From Labrys sp. KNU-23 (lineage in GTDB: Bacteria; Pseudomonadota; Alphaproteobacteria; Rhizobiales; Labraceae), in NCBI RefSeq assembly GCF_008330945.1, contig NZ_CP043489.1:5095501-5159500 (forward strand): DNA of 64,000 nt, given 5' to 3'. The notes beneath the pieces were generated by a model. It made no database searches, was not told where the DNA came from, and saw only the letters and a list, made by a program, of their open reading frames with translations. Positions 42,762 through 51,839 of this stretch are shown here, one piece after another; the first letter of the stretch is position 1; the number at the start of each line of letters is the position of its first letter. The position numbers and the translations under genes are program-made.

Positions 42762-42822
42762 GATCGGCATCTTTCCGGCCGACAAATATATTGCTTTCAG
42801 AAATGCCGATCTGAAGATCGGC
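42762..42822 (+). promoter_or_regulatory. Alternative hairpins in kdsA leader
   Basis: ATGCCGATC (42803-42811) can pair either with GATCGGCAT upstream (42762-42770) or with GATCGGC downstream (42816-42822, 4-base loop). The two stems exclude each other, the arrangement used in attenuators, 140-200 bp before kdsA. Confidence 0.35.
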
Positions 42823-42958
42823 ACACTGGTTCCCGGCCTCTCTCGACAAGGCCAGTGCATGGAGGAGAGACAGCTGCGCTTCCAGAACATGCGCCAAGCT
42901 TGCCTTCCCAATCTGCCAGCCTTATCTCCCGCATGACAGTTCAACTTCAGGAGCGCCC

Positions 42959-43792
42959 ATGACCGCCGCCAATCCCGTCGTTTCCCTCGGCAAGCTTCGC
43001 ATCGGCAATGCGCTTCCACTCACCGTGATCGCCGGTCCCTGCCAGATGGAAAGCCGCGAGCATGCCATGGAAATGGCGACCGGCATCAAGGCGATTACCG
43101 ACAAGCTCGGATTGGGCCTGATCTACAAGAGCTCTTTCGACAAGGCCAACCGTACCTCGGCCAAAGGGGCTCGCGGCGTCGGCCTCGACAAGGCCCTGCC
43201 GATCTTCGCTGAGATCCGCGAGAAGTTCGGCGTACCTGTCATCACCGATGTTCATGAAAACGATCAATGCGCCAAGGTCGCCGAGGTCGTCGACGTGCTG
43301 CAGATTCCAGCCTTCCTTTCGCGCCAGACCGATCTCCTGGTGGCGGCCGCCCGTACCGGCCGGGTCGTCAACGTCAAGAAGGGGCAGTTCCTGGCGCCGT
43401 GGGACATGAAGAACGTCGTCGCCAAAATCACCGAGGCCGGCAATCCCAACGTGCTGGTGACCGAGCGCGGCGCTTCCTTCGGCTACAATACGCTGGTGAC
43501 AGACATGCGCGCGCTGCCGATCATGGCCGAGCAGATCGGTGCACCCGTGGTGTTCGATGCCACCCATTCGGTGCAGCAGCCGGGCGGGCAGGGGAGCTCA
43601 TCGGGCGGTCAGCGCGAATTCGTGCCGGTGCTCGCTCGCGCCGCCGTGGCGGTGGGCGTAGCCGCCGTCTTCATCGAGACCCACCAAGATCCCGATCACG
43701 CGCCCTCCGACGGCCCCAACATGGTGCCGCTCAACCAGCTCGAAGCGCTGCTGGCACGCCTGAAGCAGTTCGACGCGATCGCCAAGGGCTGA
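42959..43792 (+). CDS. kdsA: 3-deoxy-8-phosphooctulonate synthase
   Basis: A 277-residue KDO-8-phosphate synthase. Key segments: IAGPCQMESREHAMEMA, YKSSFDKANRTSAKGARGVGLDKAL, TDVHENDQCAKVAEVVDVLQIPAFLSRQTDLL, VTERGASFGYNTLVTDMR and FDATHSVQQPGGQG. It joins arabinose 5-phosphate and phosphoenolpyruvate for lipopolysaccharide inner core. ATG 42959 follows CAGGAG. The cysteine in AGPC.. and the NRTS motif leave the metal class undecided. It converges with queF. Confidence 0.96.
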   Translation: MTAANPVVSLGKLRIGNALPLTVIAGPCQMESREHAMEMATGIKAITDKLGLGLIYKSSFDKANRTSAKGARGVGLDKALPIFAEIREKFGVPVITDVHENDQCAKVAEVVDVLQIPAFLSRQTDLLVAAARTGRVVNVKKGQFLAPWDMKNVVAKITEAGNPNVLVTERGASFGYNTLVTDMRALPIMAEQIGAPVVFDATHSVQQPGGQGSSSGGQREFVPVLARAAVAVGVAAVFIETHQDPDHAPSDGPNMVPLNQLEALLARLKQFDAIAKG

Positions 43793-43854
43793 GGGGCCGG
43801 ACCTCCGGCCTCCGGGCCGGCTCTTGGAAACGCGGTGCTTGCCTGCAAGAAAGA

Positions 43855-43872
43855 GCCGGCCGACAGGCCGGC
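43855..43872 (-). terminator. Terminator-like hairpin after queF
   Basis: GCCGGC-CGACAG-GCCGGC forms a stem whose minus-strand downstream side is TCTTTCTTGC, 11 bp after the queF stop. Confidence 0.6.
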
Positions 43873-43882
43873 GGTCCCGGAT

Positions 43883-44344
43883 TCAGCCCCGGCCGCGATA
43901 GGTCGGTACGCCCTGGTCGGGCAGCCAGAGTTCTTCGGGCGGCTTGCCGGTCTGCCAGAACACGTCGATCGGGATGCCGCCGCGCGGATACCAATAACCG
44001 CCGATGCGCAGCCAATGCGGCTCCAGGAGCTCGACCAGGCGACGGCCGACGGCCACGGTGCAGTCCTCATGGAAGGCGCCGTGATTGCGGAAGCTGGTGA
44101 GATAAAGCTTGAGCGACTTGGACTCGACCAGCCAATCCTTCGGCGCATAGTCGATGACGAGATGGGCAAAGTCGGGCTGCCCCGTCACCGGGCAAAGCGA
44201 GGTGAATTCCGGGCAGGTGAAGCGGGCGAGATAGAGCGTGTCGGCCTGCGGATTGGGAACTCTGTCGAGCCGGGCTTCCTCGGGCGAGGCGGGGATCTTG
44301 CTGTCGCTGCCGAGCTGCAGCGTGGAAGGGTCGAAACTTTGCAT
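43883..44344 (-). CDS. queF: NADPH-dependent 7-cyano-7-deazaguanine reductase
   Basis: A 153-residue type I (unimodular) QueF. Catalytic Cys51 lies in FTSLCPVTGQPDFA with Asp58, and the QueF signature ESKSLKLYLTSFRNHGAFHED follows. It reduces preQ0 to preQ1 for queuosine in tRNA. ATG 44344 has a GGAGACAG site upstream. It converges with kdsA and faces repeat copy C upstream. Confidence 0.96.
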   Translation of the reverse strand: MQSFDPSTLQLGSDSKIPASPEEARLDRVPNPQADTLYLARFTCPEFTSLCPVTGQPDFAHLVIDYAPKDWLVESKSLKLYLTSFRNHGAFHEDCTVAVGRRLVELLEPHWLRIGGYWYPRGGIPIDVFWQTGKPPEELWLPDQGVPTYRGRG

Positions 44345-44416
44345 GTCTGTCTCCCATGCACGGATAATCGGCTCGCCAATCGGCGATTTTCAGCGTCCAT
44401 GCAAGCTGTTTCCCAA

Positions 44417-44514
44417 GGCATTTTGCGATTTGCCGGCATCGGCAAGGATCACAAGGGAACGTCGAAACAGGCTGTGAGCCAGAACAGGTGTTCCTGCGTG
44501 AACATGCCTTGCTC
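44417..44514 (+). repeat. Two-hairpin intergenic repeat, copy C
   Basis: TTTTGCGATT followed by TTGCCG-GCAT-CGGCAA, then AACGTCGAAACAG, then GTGTTC ... GAACAT and GCTC at the end. The inner stem differs from copy B in four base pairs yet still pairs perfectly. Confidence 0.75.
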
Positions 44515-44586
44515 GGAGCCGTGTCGCGTGTCGTGACAATGTGACTATTTCGTGGCAAGACCTCCATACTAACGCTGGGGAATACC

Positions 44587-45117
44587 ATGCCGGTCATTGC
44601 TTTGATCCTGAGTGCCCTGATGGGCTGGGTCGTCTTTTGGCTGATCCGTTTTGATGGCCATGAGGTTATCGCCTCTTATTTCAGTGCAGCGGCGCGCCAG
44701 CGGCGCATGCAGCGAGCTCGGGACGCGGAGGTGAAGGCAGCCGTGCGCTCCGTGACGGAAGCGCGCGATGGCGCGCTTGCCCTGCTGATCAAGCTCGGCA
44801 GCGTCGATCACGCCGTCCTGCCGGCTGCGGAAAATCTGATCGACGAGGCGGCCCGCACTGTGTTCGGCTATGGCGACAAACTGGTCGAACACCGGACCTT
44901 TGCCGAATATGTCGCCCGCAACACGCCGAGTTTCTCGGTGCTGTTCCGTGAATTGGTGCCGCTGTTCGACAAGCAACTCGCGGCGGGCGAGCGCAAGGAC
45001 CTGATCGATCTCATGCATAAGGTGGCTGAGGCTGCCGGTGGCATGACACCGGCGCGCCGGGAAATGCTCGACGAAGTACAGGCCCGCTTGTTGCCTCCCA
45101 AGACGGCTCGTGCCTGA
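44587..45117 (+). CDS. Membrane-anchored protein with TerB-like domain
   Basis: A 176-residue protein with one N-terminal transmembrane helix (PVIALILSALMGWVVFWLI) followed by a basic linker and helical cytoplasmic domain. Residues about 115-170 (LFDKQLAAGERKDLIDLMHKVAEAAGGMTPARREMLDEVQARL) look like the second half of a TerB-type helical bundle; the match is my inference. GGGG lies before ATG 44587. Function unknown. It sits between queF and eno. Confidence 0.55.
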   Translation: MPVIALILSALMGWVVFWLIRFDGHEVIASYFSAAARQRRMQRARDAEVKAAVRSVTEARDGALALLIKLGSVDHAVLPAAENLIDEAARTVFGYGDKLVEHRTFAEYVARNTPSFSVLFRELVPLFDKQLAAGERKDLIDLMHKVAEAAGGMTPARREMLDEVQARLLPPKTARA

Positions 45118-45214
45118 GATGGCGGTTCCGTGACGCGGTTTTGCTCTTCCGCCATGGCGCGTCATCCGCTATGAGCGCGACGAAGCATCCGTCATCACAA
45201 ACAGGAGCAGCCCC

Positions 45215-46495
<1,281 letters not shown>

Positions 46496-46509
46496 GCCGG
46501 TTCGTCGAG

Positions 46510-46608
46510 GCGTTTTGCGATTGGGCGGCATCGCCCGGAATCGCCAGGGCGCGGCGAGACAGGGAACCAGAGTTGTAGTGCGTTTTCGCTGGAACGCGCT
46601 TTGTTCCG
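46510..46608 (+). repeat. Two-hairpin intergenic repeat, copy D
   Basis: TTTTGCGATT, then GGGCG-GCAT-CGCCC and AATCGC, then GGCGAGACAGGG, then TGCGTTTTCGCTGGAACGCG. The inner stem again differs in sequence but pairs. It lies in the 3' untranslated region of eno. Confidence 0.72.
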
Positions 46609-46625
46609 GAACTTGAAGACGAAAG

Positions 46626-46653
46626 CCGGGGAGCTACCGCTCCCCGGTTTTTT
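46626..46653 (+). terminator. Rho-independent terminator of eno
   Basis: CCGGGGAG-ctaccg-CTCCCCGG followed by TTTTTTATTT, 130 bp after the eno stop. Confidence 0.92.
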
Positions 46654-46782
46654 ATTTGGGCCGCATTTTTGCATGGCGGTCCTGCCCGGCGGGCATGCTG
46701 AAGGGGCAGAAACGTCGCGGATTTTGCGCTGCAGCAAGCGGCGTCAACGGATTATCAACCATCCAGGTTTAACCATGCCCGC

Positions 46783-47097
46783 ATGGTCATTCGCACACGC
46801 ATCCGCGCCATCCTGAACCAGCTCGCGCTCCTGGCGGGGGCAGCCGCAGCCATCGCCTATTTCTCCTATCAGGCCTTCAATGGCGAGCATGGCATCCAGG
46901 CGCAGCACCAATTCGACCAGCAAAAGCAGGATTTGAGCAATGAACTGGCTCTGCTGCAGAAGGAGCACGGCGCTCTCGATCGGCGTGTAAACCTCCTCCG
47001 GTCGCAGGCGATAGATCCGGACATGCTGGATGAGAAGGCGCGGGACGTGCTGGGCCTCGTTCACCCCAATGACGAAGTAGTCTTGCTGGCCAAGTAG
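46783..47097 (+). CDS. ftsB: FtsB/DivIC-family septum formation initiator
   Basis: A 104-residue bitopic protein: a short basic N-terminus, one transmembrane helix (LNQLALLAGAAAAIAYFSYQAF), then a coiled coil (QHQFDQQKQDLSNELALLQKEHGALDRRVNLL) and the conserved end DPDMLDEKARDVLGLVHPNDEVVL. This is the DivIC/FtsB layout, and the position between eno and pdhA is standard in Rhizobiales. It would act with FtsL and FtsQ in the divisome. Confidence 0.9.
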   Translation: MVIRTRIRAILNQLALLAGAAAAIAYFSYQAFNGEHGIQAQHQFDQQKQDLSNELALLQKEHGALDRRVNLLRSQAIDPDMLDEKARDVLGLVHPNDEVVLLAK

Positions 47098-47176
47098 GTT
47101 CGGCTTTCCACTTGTTGCGACTTCCTCCCCGGTAAAACGATTTCCATTTCGTCGGCGTCCCGCGGCGGCTGCGAAG

Positions 47177-47231
47177 TTTGACAAAAATGTGTCAAATAAT
47201 AACGGGAATTGAGTTCATTGCGGAATGAACT
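47177..47231. promoter_or_regulatory. Two palindromes upstream of pdhA
   Basis: TTTGACA-aaaatg-TGTCAAA (47177-47196) and AGTTCATT-gcgg-AATGAACT (47212-47231) are both perfect palindromes within 55 bp, 130-185 bp before pdhA. They are good candidates for regulator binding, and TTTGACA could also serve as a -35 element. Confidence 0.5.
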
Positions 47232-47362
47232 GAAATCAAGCTAATTCATAATTGTGTTGCATGTTCAATATGTTGCAGTGCAGCATTTGGGTGTGGCTCT
47301 CGCTTTTTGATATTGGATGCGCTAGCACTTCCTCAGCTTAGCCACCAATAATCGGAGGGTTC

Positions 47363-48421
47363 ATGGCCGCTACAGCCGCAAAGGCCGCTGCTACCGCTAG
47401 CAAGGCTTCGAAGACTGCCGCCCGCTCGGGCAAGGCAGCGGGGGCAACCAGGACGGCGTCGTCGTTCTCCCGCGAACAGGAGCTCAAGGCTTATCGCGAG
47501 ATGCTGCTGATCCGCCGCTTCGAGGAGAAGGCTGGTCAGATGTACGGCATGGGGCTGATCGGCGGTTTCTGCCATCTCTATATCGGGCAGGAAGCCGTCG
47601 TGGTCGGACTGCAGATGGCCTCGCGTGAAGGCGATCAGGTCATCACCGGCTATCGTGACCATGGCCACATGATCGCGGCAGGCATGGCTCCTCGCGGCGT
47701 CATGGCCGAACTGACCGGGCGCCGGGGCGGCTATTCGCACGGCAAGGGCGGCTCGATGCACATGTTCTCGGTGGAGAAGGCCTTCTATGGTGGTCACGGC
47801 ATCGTGGGAGCGCAGGTCTCGCTCGGCACCGGCCTGGCGTTTGCCAACGCCTATCGGTCCGACGGCAAGGTAAGCCTGACCTATTTCGGCGACGGCGCCG
47901 CCAACCAGGGCCAGGTCTATGAGAGCTTCAACATGGCGGCGCTGTGGAAGCTGCCCGTCGTCTACGTGATCGAGAACAACAAATACGCCATGGGCACCTC
48001 GGTGAACCGCGCTTCGGCCCAGACCGATTTCTCCAGGCGCGGCCTCTCCTTCAACATCCCCGGCGAACAGGTCGACGGCATGGATGTGCGCGCCATCTAT
48101 GCGGCGGGCCAGAAGGCGATCGAACATGCCCGCTCCGGCAAGGGTCCCTATATCCTGGAGATGCTGACCTACCGCTATCGCGGCCACTCGATGTCGGATC
48201 CGGCGAAGTACCGTTCCAAGGACGAAGTCCAGAAGATGCGGACCGAGCACGATCCGATCGAACAGAGCCGCGCACGTCTGCTCGAAGAGCATGGGGCGAG
48301 CGAGGAGGAGCTGAAGAAGATCGATTCCGAAATCCGCGACATCGTCAATGATTCCGCCGATTTCGCCACGAACGATCCCGAGCCCGATCCCTCGGAGCTG
48401 TGGACCGACATCCTGAAGTGA
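47363..48421 (+). CDS. pdhA: Pyruvate dehydrogenase E1 component, alpha subunit
   Basis: A 352-residue E1-alpha with an alanine/lysine-rich N-terminal 35 residues. The thiamine pyrophosphate motif GDGAANQGQVYESFNMAALWKLPVVYVIENN is clear, along with RRFEEKAGQMYGMGLIGGFCHLYIGQEA and the phosphorylation-loop-like YRYRGHSMSDPAKYRSKDE. It decarboxylates pyruvate together with PdhB. ATG 47363 has CGGAGG upstream. It is the first gene of pdhA-pdhB-pdhC. Confidence 0.97.
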   Translation: MAATAAKAAATASKASKTAARSGKAAGATRTASSFSREQELKAYREMLLIRRFEEKAGQMYGMGLIGGFCHLYIGQEAVVVGLQMASREGDQVITGYRDHGHMIAAGMAPRGVMAELTGRRGGYSHGKGGSMHMFSVEKAFYGGHGIVGAQVSLGTGLAFANAYRSDGKVSLTYFGDGAANQGQVYESFNMAALWKLPVVYVIENNKYAMGTSVNRASAQTDFSRRGLSFNIPGEQVDGMDVRAIYAAGQKAIEHARSGKGPYILEMLTYRYRGHSMSDPAKYRSKDEVQKMRTEHDPIEQSRARLLEEHGASEEELKKIDSEIRDIVNDSADFATNDPEPDPSELWTDILK

Positions 48422-48478
48422 TGGTCGGCTGTTCCCGCCAGCTCGCGTAAATCCCATTCTCCAGACTTCGAGGCACCC

Positions 48479-49849
48479 ATGCCTGATATCCTGATGCCGG
48501 CCCTCTCACCCACCATGGAGCAGGGCAAACTCTCCAAATGGCTGAAAAAGGAAGGCGACACCATCAAGTCCGGCGACGTGATCGCCGAAATCGAGACCGA
48601 CAAGGCGACGATGGAAGTCGAAGCCATTGATGAAGGCGTGCTCGCCCAGATCCTGGTGCCCGAGGGCACCGACAATGTCGCCGTGAACACCAAGATCGCC
48701 TTCATCCAGGGTGAAGGTGAGGCCGCCGCACCGGCAGCCTCGGCACCGGCCCAGCCGGCCGCGACTCCCGCAGCCTCTCCGGCCGTCGCAGCCCCCGCCG
48801 TCGCGCAGTCGGCTCCGGCGCCGATCGAGGCGCATGATGCCTCCGGCGAGATCCCGGCAGGCACCGAGTTCGTCACCCAGACCGTCCGCGAAGCCTTGCG
48901 CGACGCCATGGCGGAAGAAATGCGCCTCGACCCGAATGTCTTCGTCATCGGCGAGGAAGTCGCCGAGTATCAGGGCGCCTACAAGATCACCCAGGGTCTG
49001 CTGCAGGAATTCGGGGCACGCCGCGTCGTCGATACGCCGATCACCGAGCACGGCTTTGCCGGTATCGCCACCGGCGCTGCCATGACGGGCCTGCGACCGG
49101 TCGTCGAGTTCATGACCTTCAACTTCGCGATGCAGGCGATCGACCACATCATCAACTCCGCCGCCAAGACCCTCTATATGTCCGGCGGCCAGATGGGCTG
49201 CCCGATCGTGTTCCGTGGCCCCAATGGCGCCGCGGCGCGCGTGGGAGCCCAGCACAGTCAGGACTACGGCTCCTGGTATTCGCATGTGCCTGGCCTCAAG
49301 GTCGTCGCGCCTTATTCGGCCGCCGATGCCAAGGGCCTGCTCAAGGCGGCAATCCGCGATTCCAATCCGGTGGTCTTCCTCGAGAACGAAATCCTCTACG
49401 GCCACAGCCATCCCGTACCCAAGCTCGACGACTTTGTCGTGCCGATCGGCAAGGCCAAGGTGGTCAAGCCTGGCAAGGACGTCACTTTGGTGGCCTGGTC
49501 GATCGGCATGACCTATGCCCTGAAGGCTGCCGAGGCATTGGCGGGCGAGGGGATCGACGCCGAGATCATCGACATGCGCTCGCTACGCCCGCTCGATACC
49601 GACACGGTGATCGCCTCGGTGCAGAAGACGGGCCGCTGCGTGGTGGTCGAGGAAGGCTGGCAGCAATCGGGCGTGGGGTCGGAAATCGCCGCCCGCGTCA
49701 ATGAGCAGGCCTTCGACTATCTCGATGCGCCGGTCGTGCGTGTTTCGGGCAAGGACGTGCCGATGCCCTATGCCGCCAACCTCGAAAAACTCGCTCTGCC
49801 GAGCGTGGCCGAAGTCGTCGGGGCGGCCAAAGCCGTCCTCTATCGCTGA
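48479..49849 (+). CDS. pdhB: Pyruvate dehydrogenase E1 beta subunit with lipoyl domain
   Basis: A 456-residue E1-beta carrying an N-terminal lipoyl domain (residues 1-78, lipoyl lysine in EIETDKATMEVEA) and an alanine/proline linker, as in alphaproteobacterial complexes. The catalytic part follows: TVREALRDAMAEEMRLDPNVFVIGEEVAEYQGAYKITQGL, HGFAGIATGAAMTGLRPVVEFMTFNFAMQAIDHIINSAAK. The second lipoyl domain in the complex is unusual outside this group but normal within it. 57 bp after pdhA. Confidence 0.97.
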   Translation: MPDILMPALSPTMEQGKLSKWLKKEGDTIKSGDVIAEIETDKATMEVEAIDEGVLAQILVPEGTDNVAVNTKIAFIQGEGEAAAPAASAPAQPAATPAASPAVAAPAVAQSAPAPIEAHDASGEIPAGTEFVTQTVREALRDAMAEEMRLDPNVFVIGEEVAEYQGAYKITQGLLQEFGARRVVDTPITEHGFAGIATGAAMTGLRPVVEFMTFNFAMQAIDHIINSAAKTLYMSGGQMGCPIVFRGPNGAAARVGAQHSQDYGSWYSHVPGLKVVAPYSAADAKGLLKAAIRDSNPVVFLENEILYGHSHPVPKLDDFVVPIGKAKVVKPGKDVTLVAWSIGMTYALKAAEALAGEGIDAEIIDMRSLRPLDTDTVIASVQKTGRCVVVEEGWQQSGVGSEIAARVNEQAFDYLDAPVVRVSGKDVPMPYAANLEKLALPSVAEVVGAAKAVLYR

Positions 49850-49859
49850 GGAGTTGCCG

Positions 49860-51218
49860 ATGCCTGTGAATGTACTGATGCCGGCTCTGTCTCCCACGAT
49901 GGAGAAGGGCAACCTGGCCAAATGGCTGAAGAAGGAAGGCGACCCCATCAAGTCTGGTGACGTGCTGGCGGAGATCGAGACCGACAAGGCGACGATGGAA
50001 GTCGAAGCCATCGACGAGGGCGTGCTGGCCAAGATCGTGGTGCCGGAAGGCACCGCCGATGTGCCGGTCAACGAACTCATCGCCGTGATCGCCAGCGAGG
50101 GCGAGGATGCCAAGGCCGTCGCTGCCGGTGGCGGCGCTCCAGCCCCCAAGGCTGCTGCTCCGGCCGCGGCTGCTACTCCGGCGGTCGCTGCAGCGCCGGC
50201 TCCGGCCGCCCCTGCAACCGCTCCGTCCGCAGCGCCTGCCGCCGCTCCGGCCCAGGCCGGTGCACGGATCTTCGCATCGCCCCTGGCCAAGCGCCTCGCC
50301 AAGGAGGCCGGCCTCGATCTCGCCGCCATCCAGGGCTCCGGCCCGCATGGCCGCATCGTCGAAAAGGACGTGAAGGCCGCCATCGCCGGCGGTGGCGCCA
50401 AGGCTGCACTCACTGCGGCTCCTGCCCAGGCCGCAGCTGCTCCCCAGGCGGCGCCAGCTCCGGCCGCACCGGCCGGCCCCTCCGACGAGACCACCAAGAA
50501 GCTGTTCGCGCCTGGTTCCTTCGAGGAGATCCCGCATGACGGCATGCGCAAGACCATTGCGCGCCGCCTGACAGAAGCCAAGTCGACCATCCCGCATTTC
50601 TACCTGACGGTGGAAGTCGAGATCGACGCCCTGCTGGCCCTGCGCGAGCAGATCAACCATGGCGCCCCGCTGACCAAGGAAGGCAAGCCCACCTTCAAGG
50701 TCTCGGTCAACGACATGGTGATCAAGGCCTATGCGCTGGCGCTCAAGGCCGTGCCGGATGCCAATGTGTCCTGGACCGATGGCGCCATGCTCAAGCACAA
50801 GCATGCCGATGTCGGCGTTGCCGTCTCCATCCCGGGCGGCCTGATCACCCCGATCATCCGCAATGCCGAAGCCAAGACACTTTCCGCCATCTCCAACGAG
50901 ATGAAAGACCTGGCGGCCCGGGCCAAGAGCCGCAAGCTCAAGCCGGAGGAATATCAGGGCGGTACCGGTTCGGTCTCCAATCTCGGCATGTTCGGGGTGA
51001 AGTCGTTCGCGGCGATCGTCAACCCGCCGCACGCCACCATCCTGGCTGTTGGAGCCGGTATCAAGCAGCCGGTGGTGCAGGGCGGTGAGATCAAGGTGGC
51101 GACGATCATGTCGCTGACCCTGTCGACCGACCACCGCTCCGTCGATGGCGCACTCGGTGCCGAGCTGATGCAGGCCTTCAAGGGTTATATCGAGAAGCCC
51201 ATGGGGATGCTGGTGTGA
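49860..51218 (+). CDS. pdhC: Dihydrolipoamide acetyltransferase (E2) of pyruvate dehydrogenase
   Basis: A 452-residue E2. Lipoyl domain residues 1-78 (EIETDKATMEVEA), long Ala/Pro linker, peripheral subunit-binding domain (FASPLAKRLAKEAGLDLAAIQGSGPHGRIVEKDV) and catalytic domain ending in DHRSVDGALGAELM, which holds the active-site His and Asp. Its lipoyl domain is nearly identical to that of PdhB, implying recent duplication or conversion. ATG 49860 is 10 bp after pdhB with GAGGAG upstream. Confidence 0.97.
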   Translation: MPVNVLMPALSPTMEKGNLAKWLKKEGDPIKSGDVLAEIETDKATMEVEAIDEGVLAKIVVPEGTADVPVNELIAVIASEGEDAKAVAAGGGAPAPKAAAPAAAATPAVAAAPAPAAPATAPSAAPAAAPAQAGARIFASPLAKRLAKEAGLDLAAIQGSGPHGRIVEKDVKAAIAGGGAKAALTAAPAQAAAAPQAAPAPAAPAGPSDETTKKLFAPGSFEEIPHDGMRKTIARRLTEAKSTIPHFYLTVEVEIDALLALREQINHGAPLTKEGKPTFKVSVNDMVIKAYALALKAVPDANVSWTDGAMLKHKHADVGVAVSIPGGLITPIIRNAEAKTLSAISNEMKDLAARAKSRKLKPEEYQGGTGSVSNLGMFGVKSFAAIVNPPHATILAVGAGIKQPVVQGGEIKVATIMSLTLSTDHRSVDGALGAELMQAFKGYIEKPMGMLV

Positions 51219-51760
51219 GCGGCGGGGCCGCAGGACGGACTTTGGCGCCAAGTATCGCGATCCTGGCGCTGGCGGTCGGGCTTGCCGGGTGCAACACCCC
51301 GGGCCTGGCCGACAAGCCTATCGTTGCGGCCCCACCCAAGCCCGAGCCGACCATGGATCAGGCACGTGAACTTGCCATGTCCGGAACAGCGTCCATTGGC
51401 GGGGACATCCTCGTGAAACTCCAGGGAGACGGTTCGGGCCATGGCTGGCGCACCGGCGCGCAAGGCGTTTTCCCGGTGGCCTGGACGGTCGTCGATACCG
51501 ATCAGGTCGCAATCGACCGGGCAAAACGGGCTGGAGATCCTTCCAGGACCCTTGCGACTATAGAGCAGCAGATCCAGAAGGACGGGCAGGCAGCCCAGGA
51601 GCGCCGCCAGCGCGGATTGCCGCCAATCTATCAAATCTGTGTCGAACTGCCGGTGACCCTCGGGCTCACCTCTGGCCGGAAACGCTGCATTTTCGCCCGG
51701 GACTGGAAAACGCAATCGAGCACCGTGCCGGCACCGGCCGCTCCGGCGACTGCCGGATAG
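51215..51760 (+). CDS. Lipoprotein of unknown function within PDH cluster
   Basis: A 181-residue predicted lipoprotein. Lipobox LAGC puts the lipidated Cys at residue 26 (SIAILALAVGLAGC). The mature part has a proline-rich linker and a small domain with two further cysteines (YQICVELP, RKRCIFARDW). No family recognised. It starts with GTG overlapping the pdhC stop (GTGA), so it is translationally coupled to pdhC, 79 bp before lpd. An envelope protein inside a cytoplasmic enzyme operon is odd. Confidence 0.7.
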   Translation: MSGGAAGRTLAPSIAILALAVGLAGCNTPGLADKPIVAAPPKPEPTMDQARELAMSGTASIGGDILVKLQGDGSGHGWRTGAQGVFPVAWTVVDTDQVAIDRAKRAGDPSRTLATIEQQIQKDGQAAQERRQRGLPPIYQICVELPVTLGLTSGRKRCIFARDWKTQSSTVPAPAAPATAG

Positions 51761-51839
51761 CGCCGAACCATTCCCGATCTGAATTCGGCGCTGTGACAGA
51801 GGGCGAGCCCTCGGTGCAGCGCCCAAGAGGAGACCTCAA

